Assembly: GCA_963824225.1 (NCBI GenBank)
Contig: CAWGOF010000002.1
Location: 868,001-932,000 of the forward strand
Direction of reading: 5' to 3'
Length of the DNA: 64,000 nucleotides
Source: CAWGOF01 sp963824225
GTDB lineage: Bacteria > Acidobacteriota > Polarisedimenticolia > Polarisedimenticolales > Polarisedimenticolaceae
Under the pieces are notes generated by a model. It was not told the DNA's origin, searched no databases, and saw nothing but the letters and a program-made list of their open reading frames with translations. Made by a program: the position numbers and the translations under genes. This document shows, piece by piece, positions 33,442 to 40,686 of the stretch; the stretch's first letter is position 1, and each line of letters begins with the position of its first letter.

Positions 33442-33488
33442 GCCTTACACGCAGGGGGTCGCAGGTTCGAGCCCTGCACCGCCCACCA
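33442..33488 (+). repeat. attR: 47-bp copy of the tRNA-Val 3' half
   Basis: An exact copy of 1910-1956 that begins in the anticodon arm and ends with CCA. It is preceded by non-tRNA sequence (CTCTCTTTCG), so it is not a functional tRNA. The chromosome resumes 22 bases before the stop of the gene at 33511-34449. A TGGTGCAGGT motif, also present beside attL, lies at 33352-33361. Confidence 0.92.
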
Positions 33489-33510
33489 CGTGCCGGGGAA
33501 CCCTTACCGG

Positions 33511-34449
33511 TCACTCGGCCGCGCGCTCCAGTGACGCCGGCGCCGCGTTGGCCTGAGCGGCGAGAGCTTCGCGGAACCGCCGTTGCCAAGCGGGATCCCC
33601 CGCGACCCCGAGGCCGCGACGCAGAAGATCCGTGGCCTGGCGCCGATCCGCGCGTTGGGAAACGAGCACGGCCAGCTTGTAGTAGACGTCGGGGTCACTC
33701 GTGTTTCCGTCCAGAGCGATCCGGTACTGCTGCTCCGCCGCATGGAGCGAGCGATGTTCCCAGTAGATGTGGCCCAGTCGGGCATGCGCGGCGATGTGCA
33801 GCGGATTCGACTCACGCTGCCAGCGCCAGATCGCGGCGGCGGCCACAACCACCGCGCTCCCGCACGCCAGAGCGAGAATCCGGCGGCGCCAGAACACGTT
33901 CGGGGTCCTCGTATCCTTCCGACGCGGGCGGTCGGCAAGTCCGTTCCACGTCGCCGTCAGCCCGAGCATCACGAACGGCCCGAGCTGCAGTCCGACGTCG
34001 TAGAGCAGGTACTTCAAGCGCTCGACGACGCGGAACTCCCACGGAAGCAAGATCAAGAGCTGTTGCTGGGCCCAGAGATCCTGAGCCGACCGGACTCTGA
34101 TCTCCAGGATCACGGCCGCGACGTGCAGCGCGAAGATCACGCTCAGCGCCGCGCCGAAGCGCTTGGCTCGCTCGGCCCACGGCATGCGCCACGAGACGAG
34201 GAACAGACTGATCACGAGCACGACGAGGAAATCGATGTTCACGATCGACAGGTTGTCGAGAGTCGCCAGCACGTCGAAGTGCTGGATCGGTAAAAACAAC
34301 CTTCCGGCCGCAGCAAGCACGAGTGACTCGTAGAGCGCGCGCAGCCCGAATCGGCTCCAGACGGGCTGCAACACGAGATACAGGAAGTACGCTGCGCAGG
34401 CGCGTAGGATCTCGCGCCGAAGGAGCGCCAGAGGAACTCTAGGTCGCAT
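33511..34449 (-). CDS. Exosortase-H-linked membrane protein with C-terminal TPR region
   Basis: A 312-residue protein from ATG 34449, overlapping the end of the exosortase gene by 11 bases. The first 200 residues hold several membrane helices (ACAAYFLYLVLQPVW; FLVVLVISLFLVSW; ALSVIFALHVAAVILEI; ILALACGSAVVVAAAA). The last 100 form TPR-like helices (AHARLGHIYWEHRSLHAAEQ; DPDVYYKLAVLVSQRADRRQ). A membrane protein in this position accompanies exosortase H in other genomes, as far as I recall; the TPR tail suggests it holds the enzyme or its substrate in a complex. No catalytic residues are seen. It is the first chromosomal gene beyond attR. Confidence 0.65.
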   Translation of the reverse strand: MRPRVPLALLRREILRACAAYFLYLVLQPVWSRFGLRALYESLVLAAAGRLFLPIQHFDVLATLDNLSIVNIDFLVVLVISLFLVSWRMPWAERAKRFGAALSVIFALHVAAVILEIRVRSAQDLWAQQQLLILLPWEFRVVERLKYLLYDVGLQLGPFVMLGLTATWNGLADRPRRKDTRTPNVFWRRRILALACGSAVVVAAAAIWRWQRESNPLHIAAHARLGHIYWEHRSLHAAEQQYRIALDGNTSDPDVYYKLAVLVSQRADRRQATDLLRRGLGVAGDPAWQRRFREALAAQANAAPASLERAAE

Positions 34450-34975
34450 CGCCTGTCGTCGCTGACTTCGGGCCGCTCAGCGTGAAGCAGGTCGCCCAGA
34501 CGAAGAACAACGCGAAGGCGATCAGGGCCATCAGCGGCTGCCAGATGTAGATGTGGAGCTGCTCGAGCCTCGCGGGAAAGTAGCGCGCCACGACGATCAA
34601 CGTCACCAGGCGCACGACATTGCAGCCGAGAACAGCGAGCGTGCCGACCACGACGCCGAGCAGCCTCCGGCCCCAAGGAGCCGGGAAGGCCAGCATCGTC
34701 GCAACGAGGATCAAGAGCGCGTGCACCCCGTTGCATCCGTTCAGGACGTTCAGGCTGATGCCCCCGCTGCTGACCTGCGTGCCCACCGCGCTGGTTTGCA
34801 CTCCAAGAATGCTGGCGAACGCCGCAGCGCCCCATGCATTCCAGCGGGTCCACGGCTCGATGAACGCCCGCTCGACAGGCGTCGCGCCGGCAACCAGCAC
34901 GCCGGCGCCAAGGTAGATCAGGGATAAGGCCACAAAGCGGACGACGCTGGGAGCGGCCTGGTCCTTCTCCCCCAC
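34439..34975 (-). CDS. xrtH: Exosortase H (IPTL-CTERM-specific transpeptidase)
   Basis: The 178-residue polytopic membrane protein carries the exosortase catalytic triad in the expected order: Cys81 in NVLNGCNGVHALL, Arg122 in LGCNVVRLVTL and His141 in LEQLHIYIWQPL. The short length and single core domain fit the XrtH subtype, which recognises IPTLSEWG-like C-terminal signals. Exosortases cleave secreted proteins bearing such signals and release or transfer them beyond the inner membrane. The gene starts at ATG 34975, one base after the stop of its apparent substrate (34977-35504), and overlaps the downstream membrane protein gene. The three-gene order indicates a dedicated cassette. Confidence 0.88.
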   Translation of the reverse strand: MGEKDQAAPSVVRFVALSLIYLGAGVLVAGATPVERAFIEPWTRWNAWGAAAFASILGVQTSAVGTQVSSGGISLNVLNGCNGVHALLILVATMLAFPAPWGRRLLGVVVGTLAVLGCNVVRLVTLIVVARYFPARLEQLHIYIWQPLMALIAFALFFVWATCFTLSGPKSATTGDAT

Positions 34976-34976
34976 G

Positions 34977-35504
34977 TCAGGCGACCGTTCTTCTCCAGAT
35001 GACGATCGCCCCGCTCGTCAGGAGCAGGATCATGACGAGGATCAGGCCCCACTCCGACAGCGTGGGGACGCCGATTGCACCCTCCGTCGTGACGACCCGA
35101 ATCGTGTCGCCGCCGGTGAGGTTGAACGTGAACGTGCCACTGTCGATCGGCGTCAGCGCCGAGCCGTCGAACGCGAGCTCGTGCCGTATGATGTTCCCCT
35201 CCCCGCAGAACACGTGATACGCGTAGGCGTGCGGCGTGCTCGTCACGCCACCGCCCGTAAGGACGCTGAAGGTGCTCCGCACCTCGCGATTGAGGCATGG
35301 CCCGGACTCCGGCCAGACGATCAGGGAGCCGATCCTGCAGAAGAACCCGCCCGTGTTCCAACCGTTGTCGTGAAACTTCTGGGCGATTTCCGCTCCGCTA
35401 CTGTCCTCGTCGATCATACCGGACTTTGTACTCGACTGGGCGCTGGCTCGGCCGGCGACGAGCACCGCGACGACGACGAGTGCCAGGAACCGAAGCTTGA
35501 GCAT
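34977..35504 (-). CDS. IPTL-CTERM sorted exported protein
   Basis: A 175-residue protein. ATG 35504 is preceded by GGAGGGG and starts a signal peptide (LKLRFLALVVVAVLVAGRAS, then AQ). The mature domain is beta-rich with Cys residues (GGFFCRIGSL; GPCLNREVRS; HVFCGEGN). The C-terminus is a textbook exosortase-H tripartite signal: VPTLSEWG, the hydrophobic helix LILVMILLLTSGAIVIW, then Arg-Arg. The adjacent xrtH gene makes this its probable substrate. The function of the mature domain is unknown. A longer open frame runs upstream to 36047, but it is antisense-like and lacks a signal peptide. Confidence 0.85.
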   Translation of the reverse strand: MLKLRFLALVVVAVLVAGRASAQSSTKSGMIDEDSSGAEIAQKFHDNGWNTGGFFCRIGSLIVWPESGPCLNREVRSTFSVLTGGGVTSTPHAYAYHVFCGEGNIIRHELAFDGSALTPIDSGTFTFNLTGGDTIRVVTTEGAIGVPTLSEWGLILVMILLLTSGAIVIWRRTVA

Positions 35505-35602
35505 GGTCCCATCCCCTCCGTGAACGCTGGCACCTGAATACCCGGAAGGGCGGCGGAAGGCAAGCGCGAAGCGGGCGTCCGTGCGGTATCCGGATCCGCA
35601 GG

Positions 35603-36097
35603 CTACGCGATCGGCCACTCCGGCGGATCGATCTTGACGCGCGGCTCGACATCGGAGTACGCGACCTCGGGATCGGGCGTCGGCTCGGGGGCCTCGGCGT
35701 TGTAGCGCCGCGCCAGCGCAGAGGCCGGATAGAACAGCTGCTCCTTGTCCTCGCCGGGCCGATACCCGATCGCGAGCAGCGCGCACGGCCCGTCGGCGCC
35801 GACGAACACGTGGCTCACACCCGGCGGGCAGTGGACGAAGTCCCACGCCTCGAGCTCGCGTTCCTCGTCGTTCACGAGCAGCTTGCACCGTCCGGCCAGG
35901 ATCAAGAAATCCTCCTGCGCCTCTTCCCGGTGGTAGCGACAGCTCGGCTTGCCCGGCTCGAGCAGGAAGATGTGGATCCCGACCTGCGGGAACAGATCGC
36001 CCGCGTCGAACAGGCACTTCTTGCCGAACGCCTCGTTCCGGACCCACGTGGCGCCCCTGACGTTCTTCACGAACCAGCCGCCGCGCTGTTCAACCAT
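35603..36097 (-). CDS. Cupin-domain protein
   Basis: ATG 36097 with GGAGG upstream gives a 164-residue protein. Cupin motif 1 is visible as CRYHREEAQEDFLILAGRC (His, then Glu) and motif 2 as DFVHCPPGVSHVFVG (His). A single conserved beta-barrel of about residues 40-120 is followed by a tail with YPASALARRYNAEAP. Small cupins bind a metal and act as dioxygenases, isomerases or sensors; one His of the usual HxH is missing in motif 1, so the activity is uncertain. It is separated by 98 bases from the exosortase cassette downstream. Confidence 0.8.
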   Translation of the reverse strand: MVEQRGGWFVKNVRGATWVRNEAFGKKCLFDAGDLFPQVGIHIFLLEPGKPSCRYHREEAQEDFLILAGRCKLLVNDEERELEAWDFVHCPPGVSHVFVGADGPCALLAIGYRPGEDKEQLFYPASALARRYNAEAPEPTPDPEVAYSDVEPRVKIDPPEWPIA

Positions 36098-36211
36098 CGA
36101 CTCCTCCGGCTGTGGGACCTTCCGGAATCGTACACGAGGCCACGATCGGAACGGCGACGAACGGGATGTGCCCGACGAGCTCACTTCGCCGACGAAGAGC
36201 GGTGGGCCGCC

Positions 36212-36631
36212 TTACCGGGCCGGCTCGAACAGCTCGATCGGATTCCCGTCGGGGTCTTCCACCTGGATTTGTCGGCCTGCGGGTCCGACTTCCATCTGAT
36301 TGCGAAACCTCACCCCGACCTCCTTCAGCGCCTCGATCCGGGCCGGAAGATCGGTCACGCGAAGAACCACTCGGTTCCATCCGCCCGGCTCCTGGGGCGT
36401 CCCGCCAGGCACCGGACGAGATCCCGATGCTCCGGGGCCACTGAGCAGCAACATGAACGCTCCGAGCGACACGCTGGCGAATGCGGGGAGCTGTTGATGC
36501 TCGAGCTTGAAGCCGAGATGCTCCGTGTAGAAGGACACAGCCCGAGCGACATCCTTCACCTGATATCGGACGCCGTGCACGCTGACGATGCCGTCGGCGA
36601 TGGGGGACGATCCAGTTTCTTTTCTACTCAT
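36212..36631 (-). CDS. VOC-superfamily (glyoxalase/dioxygenase-fold) protein
   Basis: A 139-residue protein from ATG 36631 (GGGAGG about 10 bases upstream). It has the paired beta-alpha-beta-beta-beta modules of the VOC fold: VHGVRYQVKDVARAVSFYTE at residues 18-37, HLGFKLE after it, and NRVVLRVTDLPARIEALKE plus QVEDPDGNPIELFEPA at the C-terminus. The last motif is the usual glyoxalase-like ending with its Glu. The family includes glyoxalases, antibiotic-binding proteins and dioxygenases; the substrate is not evident. It follows the broken DUF1801 gene by 23 bases, and the two were probably one transcript. Confidence 0.85.
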   Translation of the reverse strand: MSRKETGSSPIADGIVSVHGVRYQVKDVARAVSFYTEHLGFKLEHQQLPAFASVSLGAFMLLLSGPGASGSRPVPGGTPQEPGGWNRVVLRVTDLPARIEALKEVGVRFRNQMEVGPAGRQIQVEDPDGNPIELFEPAR

Positions 36632-36654
36632 GACAGTTACCTCCCTTGAGGGGT

Positions 36655-37063
36655 CTACGGCACCCAACCAGGCAGGGCCGCCGCCTGCCGGATCCACGTC
36701 ACCAGCTGCGCCTCGTCGAGCTGGTCGTCCTCGTGGATGTCGAGGTAGCGCACTTCCTTGTGCTTGGAGGCGCCGGGCGGGACTGGACGCAGCGACGTGC
36801 CGCGGAAGAAGGCCACCTTGACGGAGGAACCAGCCTTGGCCCTCGACTCCGTAGAACGGCGATTTCCATTTGACCGCCTTACGCACGCCCGGAACGGTGC
36901 GCACGATGAGCGTGTCCAGGCGACGTCCGACGCCGCTCTTCCAGCCCGGCATCGCCGCGATGTAGGCCTGCAGCGGGGCATCGCCCTCGGCCTTCGCGAT
37001 CTGAGGGTTGCCACCTGCGAGGAGGGTCGGTTTCCTGGCGGCCCGCTTCGCCGTCGTACTCAT
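36655..37063 (-). pseudogene. DUF1801 (YdhG-like) protein, frameshifted
   Basis: From ATG 37063 the frame reads like a DUF1801 protein up to KAVKWKSPFYGVEGQGWF. The continuation VKVAFFRGTSLRPVPPG, then YLDIHEDDQLDEAQLVTWIR, lies in another frame, ending at 36655. The break is at about 36835, in TGGTTCCTCCGTCAAG; removal of one C (or addition of two bases) restores the family sequence. Both halves are otherwise well preserved, so this may be a sequencing or assembly error or a very recent inactivation. DUF1801 proteins are small cytoplasmic proteins of poorly known function. Confidence 0.75.
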
Positions 37064-37119
37064 CTAGCGGTGCTGGCAGTGTAACCGATGGCTGCTGCGG
37101 TTGCTCTGGCGCAGCGATC

Positions 37120-38633
37120 TTACAGGCCGAGCCGCCCGAGGAGCGTGAACAGGAAGCCCTTGGATGGATCGGGTGTGATGCCGCCCAGGAGCCACAGCCA
37201 CACGAAGAAGCCGTAGAACAGCGCCAGGCCGACGAGCGCGATCTGCCGCCACAGCGGTGGCCGGATCTCCGGCGGGAGGAACGTGCGGTTCACGTACAAG
37301 ATGTGCAGGGCGCTGATCACCATCACCAGGCCGGCGATGTTGGCCGCCATCTGCAGCAGGACCATCGGGTGGGCCAGGCGGAGCGCGACCATGCCCCACA
37401 GGACCATCAGGGCCATGATGCCGTAGTACACGACGCGCACGTCGCCGCCGCGCCAAGCGCGGACGCGCCGGTTGCCGGTCCACACGATGTCGGTCAGCGC
37501 CCGCGCCATGCCGTCCACGTTGTCGAGCTGCGTCTTGAACAGCACCCACGCGCTCATCAGCGCGACGAGCCCGGCGAGAACCGGCCCGGCTCGATCGCCG
37601 ATCGCGAACGCCAGCTCGGCGGCGATCGCCAGGCCGCGAATGTCGCGCCCCGGCGTGATGAAGGTCGAATACAGGATCGCCGGCAAGCCCATGCCCAGGA
37701 GCGCGCCGACGAAGAACACGCACCACTGATCCACCTGGACGATGCGCCACCAGCCGCGCCAGCGGGAGAGGTTCGTGTCGTTCACGTGGAACACGCTGCC
37801 GGTGTGCGCGAGCTTCACGTCGGCGCCGCCGACCGCCGCAGGAATGAAGCCCACCACCTGCCCCATGCCGAAGCCCTTGTCCCGCGCCCAGTTCGACAGC
37901 ATCAGGTTGCTGACGCCGCCCGCGCCGGAGTACGCAGCGAACGCGCCGATCAAGACCCAGTCGGCGCCGGAGGGGAGGAACGTGAACGAGCCGCTGCGCG
38001 TGTCGAAGGCGAAGTAGCCGGCGAGCGCGCTGGCCCACAGCCCCGGCGCGAAGAAGATCAGGCACAACAGGAGCATCCCGCCGAGAATGCACACGATCAG
38101 GACCCAGTTCAAAAGCTCGAGCGTGCGCTCGATGCGGCGCCCGAAGAGCAGGACAGCAGCACGCAGACGAGAAACGTGGCCACGCCGAACGCGTAGACGG
38201 TCTCAGCATCGCCCGGCCCGGGCAGTCGGCGGTACGCGAGGAAGAAGAACGCGCCTGCGGCGTTCGCGGCCCAGGCGGGCCAGCCCGCGTGCAGGAAGAA
38301 CAGCCCGGTGTAGAACCAGGCCCAGAACGTGGAATGGGGCCGCGTGCGCATGAAGCCGGTGACGGCCGGCTCCCCGGTATACAACGTGTAGCGCATCAGC
38401 TCGGTGTTGAGGATCGTCTGCAGGAACACGGCGACGCTCGTGACCCACAGCAGCGACAGCCCGTACTTGACGAACGCGGCCGGGCCGATCAGCCACTCGC
38501 CGCTACCGATCGAGAGACCGAGCAGGATCGCGCCGGGACCGATGACGGCCAGGAGCGAGAGGCCTCGCGGCGGGGGCGGGGCCGGCAGCTCCGCCCGGTT
38601 CCACGGAGCGAGGCCGGAACGCGACTCTTGCAT
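37120..38633 (-). pseudogene. Nramp-family transporter, frameshifted
   Basis: The first part, from ATG 38633, begins an Nramp-related permease (IGPGAILLGLSIGSGEWLIG; ILNTELMRYTLYTGEPAVTG). It runs out of frame near 38150 into a stop (CSSGAASSARSSF). The second part continues correctly in a different frame from LFGRRIERTLELLNWVLIVC to the end at 37120, with further membrane helices (GFIPAAVGGADVKLAHTGSV; LLQMAANIAGLVMVISALHI). One extra base near GTGCTGCTGTCCTG would give an intact protein of about 504 residues. Nramp proteins import divalent metals with protons; this branch lacks the usual DPGN motif at helix 1. It is divergent from the AI-2E gene. Confidence 0.78.
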
Positions 38634-38639
38634 CGCGAG

Positions 38640-38692
38640 ATGCTAACGCGAGTCGGCGGATCGACGTAAGTGCAAGGTTCTGGGTGTATCCT
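38640..38692. promoter_or_regulatory. Divergent leaderless-type promoters
   Basis: The 67-base gap contains TAGCAT on the minus strand (38640-38645), 6 bases before the transporter ATG, and TATCCT on the plus strand (38687-38692), 8 bases before the GTG at 38701. Neither gene has a Shine-Dalgarno sequence. Both hexamers fit a TANNNT -10 element that would place transcription start at or next to the start codon. Confidence 0.4.
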
Positions 38693-38700
38693 CCCGGGTC

Positions 38701-39678
38701 GTGACAACGGCCGAATCCCCGCGGCTCGAGCGCGTCGTCCTGATCGGCGCAGGGCTGGTCATCATCTTGGCCGGGCTGCGCGCGGCAGCGCCCACGGTCG
38801 ACCTGGTGCTGGTCTCGCTGCTGCTCGCGATGACCGTGTACCCGATCCCGCATCTGCTCACGCGTCGTGGCCTGAGTCGCCCGCTGGCCGTGGTGCTCAC
38901 GTTGCTCATCGTGCTGGTCGGCGGCGCGGGGCTCGTCCTGGCGCTCGCCGTTTCGCTCGGGAGGCTGGCCGAGGAGGCGCCGAAGTACGGCCCGCAGCTC
39001 TCGGCGATGGTCGATTCGATCGAGCAGTCTCTCGCCGCGCGAGGCATCGACACCGCGTCGCTGCCCAAGCCGGACGCTGCGCGCATCTTGTCGCTGGTGC
39101 AAGGGCTCGCGCGCGGAGCGCTCGGCGCGCTCGGCAACAGCTTCCTCGTGCTGATCCTCATCGCGCTGTTCCTGCTCGAGCTGCCGCTCGTTCCGCCCGG
39201 GCGCGGGGCCTCGGAGTGGTCGGTGCGCCTCGATGAGGTCGGTCGCAGCATTCGCCTGTTCGTCGGGCTCAACGGCCTGCTCGGCGCCGCCGCGGCCGTG
39301 GTGAACTTCTTGGTCATGCTGGCCGTGGGCACCGACTTCCCGGTGATCTGGGCCGTGTTCTCGTTCCTCTTCGCCTTCGTGCCGTTCGGCTTCCTGATCT
39401 CGCTCGTCCCGCCGTTCCTCGTGACCTTGCTCGAGCACGGCCTCGGCCGCGCGGTCATGCTGGCCGTGGTGTTCTTCGTGATCAACCTGGTCGCGGACAA
39501 CGTGGTGAAGCCCAAGGTCATGGGCCAGGGACTGGGCATCTCGCCGCTCGTGATCGTGCTCTCCCTCCTGGTCTGGATGTTCGTGCTCGGTCCACTCGGC
39601 GCGCTGCTGGCCATCCCGCTGACCATCGCCATCGTCAAGATCGTCCCGCTGCTCGCCGGGAGAGCCGGGCCTGCTTGA
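38701..39678 (+). CDS. AI-2E family (PerM-like) membrane permease
   Basis: A 325-residue protein from GTG 38701. The family plan is visible: three N-terminal membrane helices (VVLIGAGLVIILAG; DLVLVSLLLAMTVYPIPHLL; PLAVVLTLLIVLVGGAGLVL), a soluble amphipathic region (residues about 90-150), then the conserved C-terminal helices. These contain FAFVPFGFLISLVPPFLV, NLVADNVVKPKVMGQGLGIS and PLVIVLSLLVWMFVLGPLGA. Members have been implicated in export of autoinducer-2, in Na+/H+ exchange or in other small-molecule transport, so the substrate is open. Its promoter is divergent from the Nramp gene. It ends 10 bases before the next gene. Confidence 0.9.
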   Translation: MTTAESPRLERVVLIGAGLVIILAGLRAAAPTVDLVLVSLLLAMTVYPIPHLLTRRGLSRPLAVVLTLLIVLVGGAGLVLALAVSLGRLAEEAPKYGPQLSAMVDSIEQSLAARGIDTASLPKPDAARILSLVQGLARGALGALGNSFLVLILIALFLLELPLVPPGRGASEWSVRLDEVGRSIRLFVGLNGLLGAAAAVVNFLVMLAVGTDFPVIWAVFSFLFAFVPFGFLISLVPPFLVTLLEHGLGRAVMLAVVFFVINLVADNVVKPKVMGQGLGISPLVIVLSLLVWMFVLGPLGALLAIPLTIAIVKIVPLLAGRAGPA

Positions 39679-39688
39679 TGGAGGGCCC

Positions 39689-40645
39689 ATGCCGACCCGC
39701 CTAGGCACCGTGCTGTTGACGATCGTGCTCGCCGACGTGGCCTCGGCCCGGCCAGCCTCGGACTACGCCGGGCACTGGGTGTTCAAGCTCGGCGATCGGA
39801 ACTTCCTCGTGCTCGATCTGTCGGTGAGCGACAAGGCAACCGGGCCGGTCGCCGGACGCCTCACGCGTCCCAAGCACTTCGAGGTGAAAGACGCCGACTC
39901 GTTCACGCAGATCGTCCTTCCCGCGGTGAGCTACGTGTTGGTGAGCAGCACGATCGCCGACGACGTACTGCGTCTGACCTTCGCCAACCCCGACGACGCG
40001 AAAGACGAGGAGCAGATCGAGCTCCGGTTGACCGGCGCCGACCGGGCAACGCTCGCGTTTGTCGGCGTGCCGCTCGATCCCTGGCCGCTCGAGCGCGTCC
40101 TGGCCCCGGTCACGATCGCGACCGATTGGGTCCTCGATCGGACCTACCGACCCGACGACTCGGATGTTTCGAGTCCCGACATGGCGCGCATCTTCGAGGC
40201 CGACCAGGCCGCTCGAAAGGATCCCCGAGCGATCGACTGGTCGGTCGTCGGCCCGGCCGATGCCGCGCGCCGCACAGCGACCCAGGCACTCCTCGACGGC
40301 GGGAAGCTGCACACGGGCGAAGATTTCGCGCGCGCCGCGTTCGTGTTCCAGCACGGCGAGAAGGCAGGCGATTATCTGCTGGCCCACACGCTCGCGCTCG
40401 TCGCCGTGGCCAAGGGTAACAACGGAGCGCTGTGGATCGCGTCGGCCACGCTCGACCGCTACCTGCAGGCGATCGGCCAGCCGCAGGTCTACGGCACCCA
40501 GTTCCGGACCAAGCCCGAGGGCCGGCTCACGCAGGATCCGTACGATCGCACGCTGGTGTCGGATCCGCTGCGGCGCCAGCTCGGTGTGCCGTCGCTCGCC
40601 GAGCAGGAGAAGCAGCGCCAGCAGGTCGAAGCCGGCTCGCCGTGA
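39689..40645 (+). CDS. Exported protein with DUF6624-like C-terminal domain
   Basis: A 318-residue protein from ATG 39689, preceded by GGAGGG. A signal peptide (TVLLTIVLADVASARP) is followed by a beta-rich domain (SDYAGHWVFKLGDRNFLVLD; GRLTRPKHFEV). The C-terminal half resembles DUF6624: FVFQHGEKAGDYLLAHTLA, ALWIASATLDRYLQAIGQPQ and VYGTQF. DUF6624 has no established function. It starts 10 bases after the AI-2E-like permease gene and is followed after 41 bases by the beta-helix protein, so a four-gene plus-strand unit to 43934 is plausible. Confidence 0.65.
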   Translation: MPTRLGTVLLTIVLADVASARPASDYAGHWVFKLGDRNFLVLDLSVSDKATGPVAGRLTRPKHFEVKDADSFTQIVLPAVSYVLVSSTIADDVLRLTFANPDDAKDEEQIELRLTGADRATLAFVGVPLDPWPLERVLAPVTIATDWVLDRTYRPDDSDVSSPDMARIFEADQAARKDPRAIDWSVVGPADAARRTATQALLDGGKLHTGEDFARAAFVFQHGEKAGDYLLAHTLALVAVAKGNNGALWIASATLDRYLQAIGQPQVYGTQFRTKPEGRLTQDPYDRTLVSDPLRRQLGVPSLAEQEKQRQQVEAGSP

Positions 40646-40686
40646 CGCTGGACGGCGATCCGCCAGTCGTGGCAACCTCCTGACCC

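Larger units (their letters stand above)
1910..33488. mobile_element. 31.5-kb integrative element inserted in tRNA-Val(UAC)
   Basis: The element is bounded by perfect 47-bp direct repeats, one being the 3' half of tRNA-Val. A tyrosine integrase lies directly next to the tRNA and is transcribed towards it; an excisionase-like HTH gene and an overlapping cluster of small phage-like genes lie at the other end. No capsid, terminase large subunit, relaxase or type IV secretion genes were recognised, so it is not a complete prophage or a self-transmissible ICE by sequence. A mobilisable island or satellite is the better description. Cargo: STAND nuclease, winged-helix/PDDEXK protein, two giant repeat-bearing surface proteins, and a sigma factor with a Ser/Thr kinase. 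The STAND gene has visibly more A/T in third codon positions than the flanking chromosome. Confidence 0.85.

Noticed and set aside
35505..36047. N-terminal extension of the IPTL-CTERM protein
   Set aside because: The extension is an antisense-like shadow of the cupin gene; the signal peptide begins at ATG 35504 with a strong ribosome-binding site.
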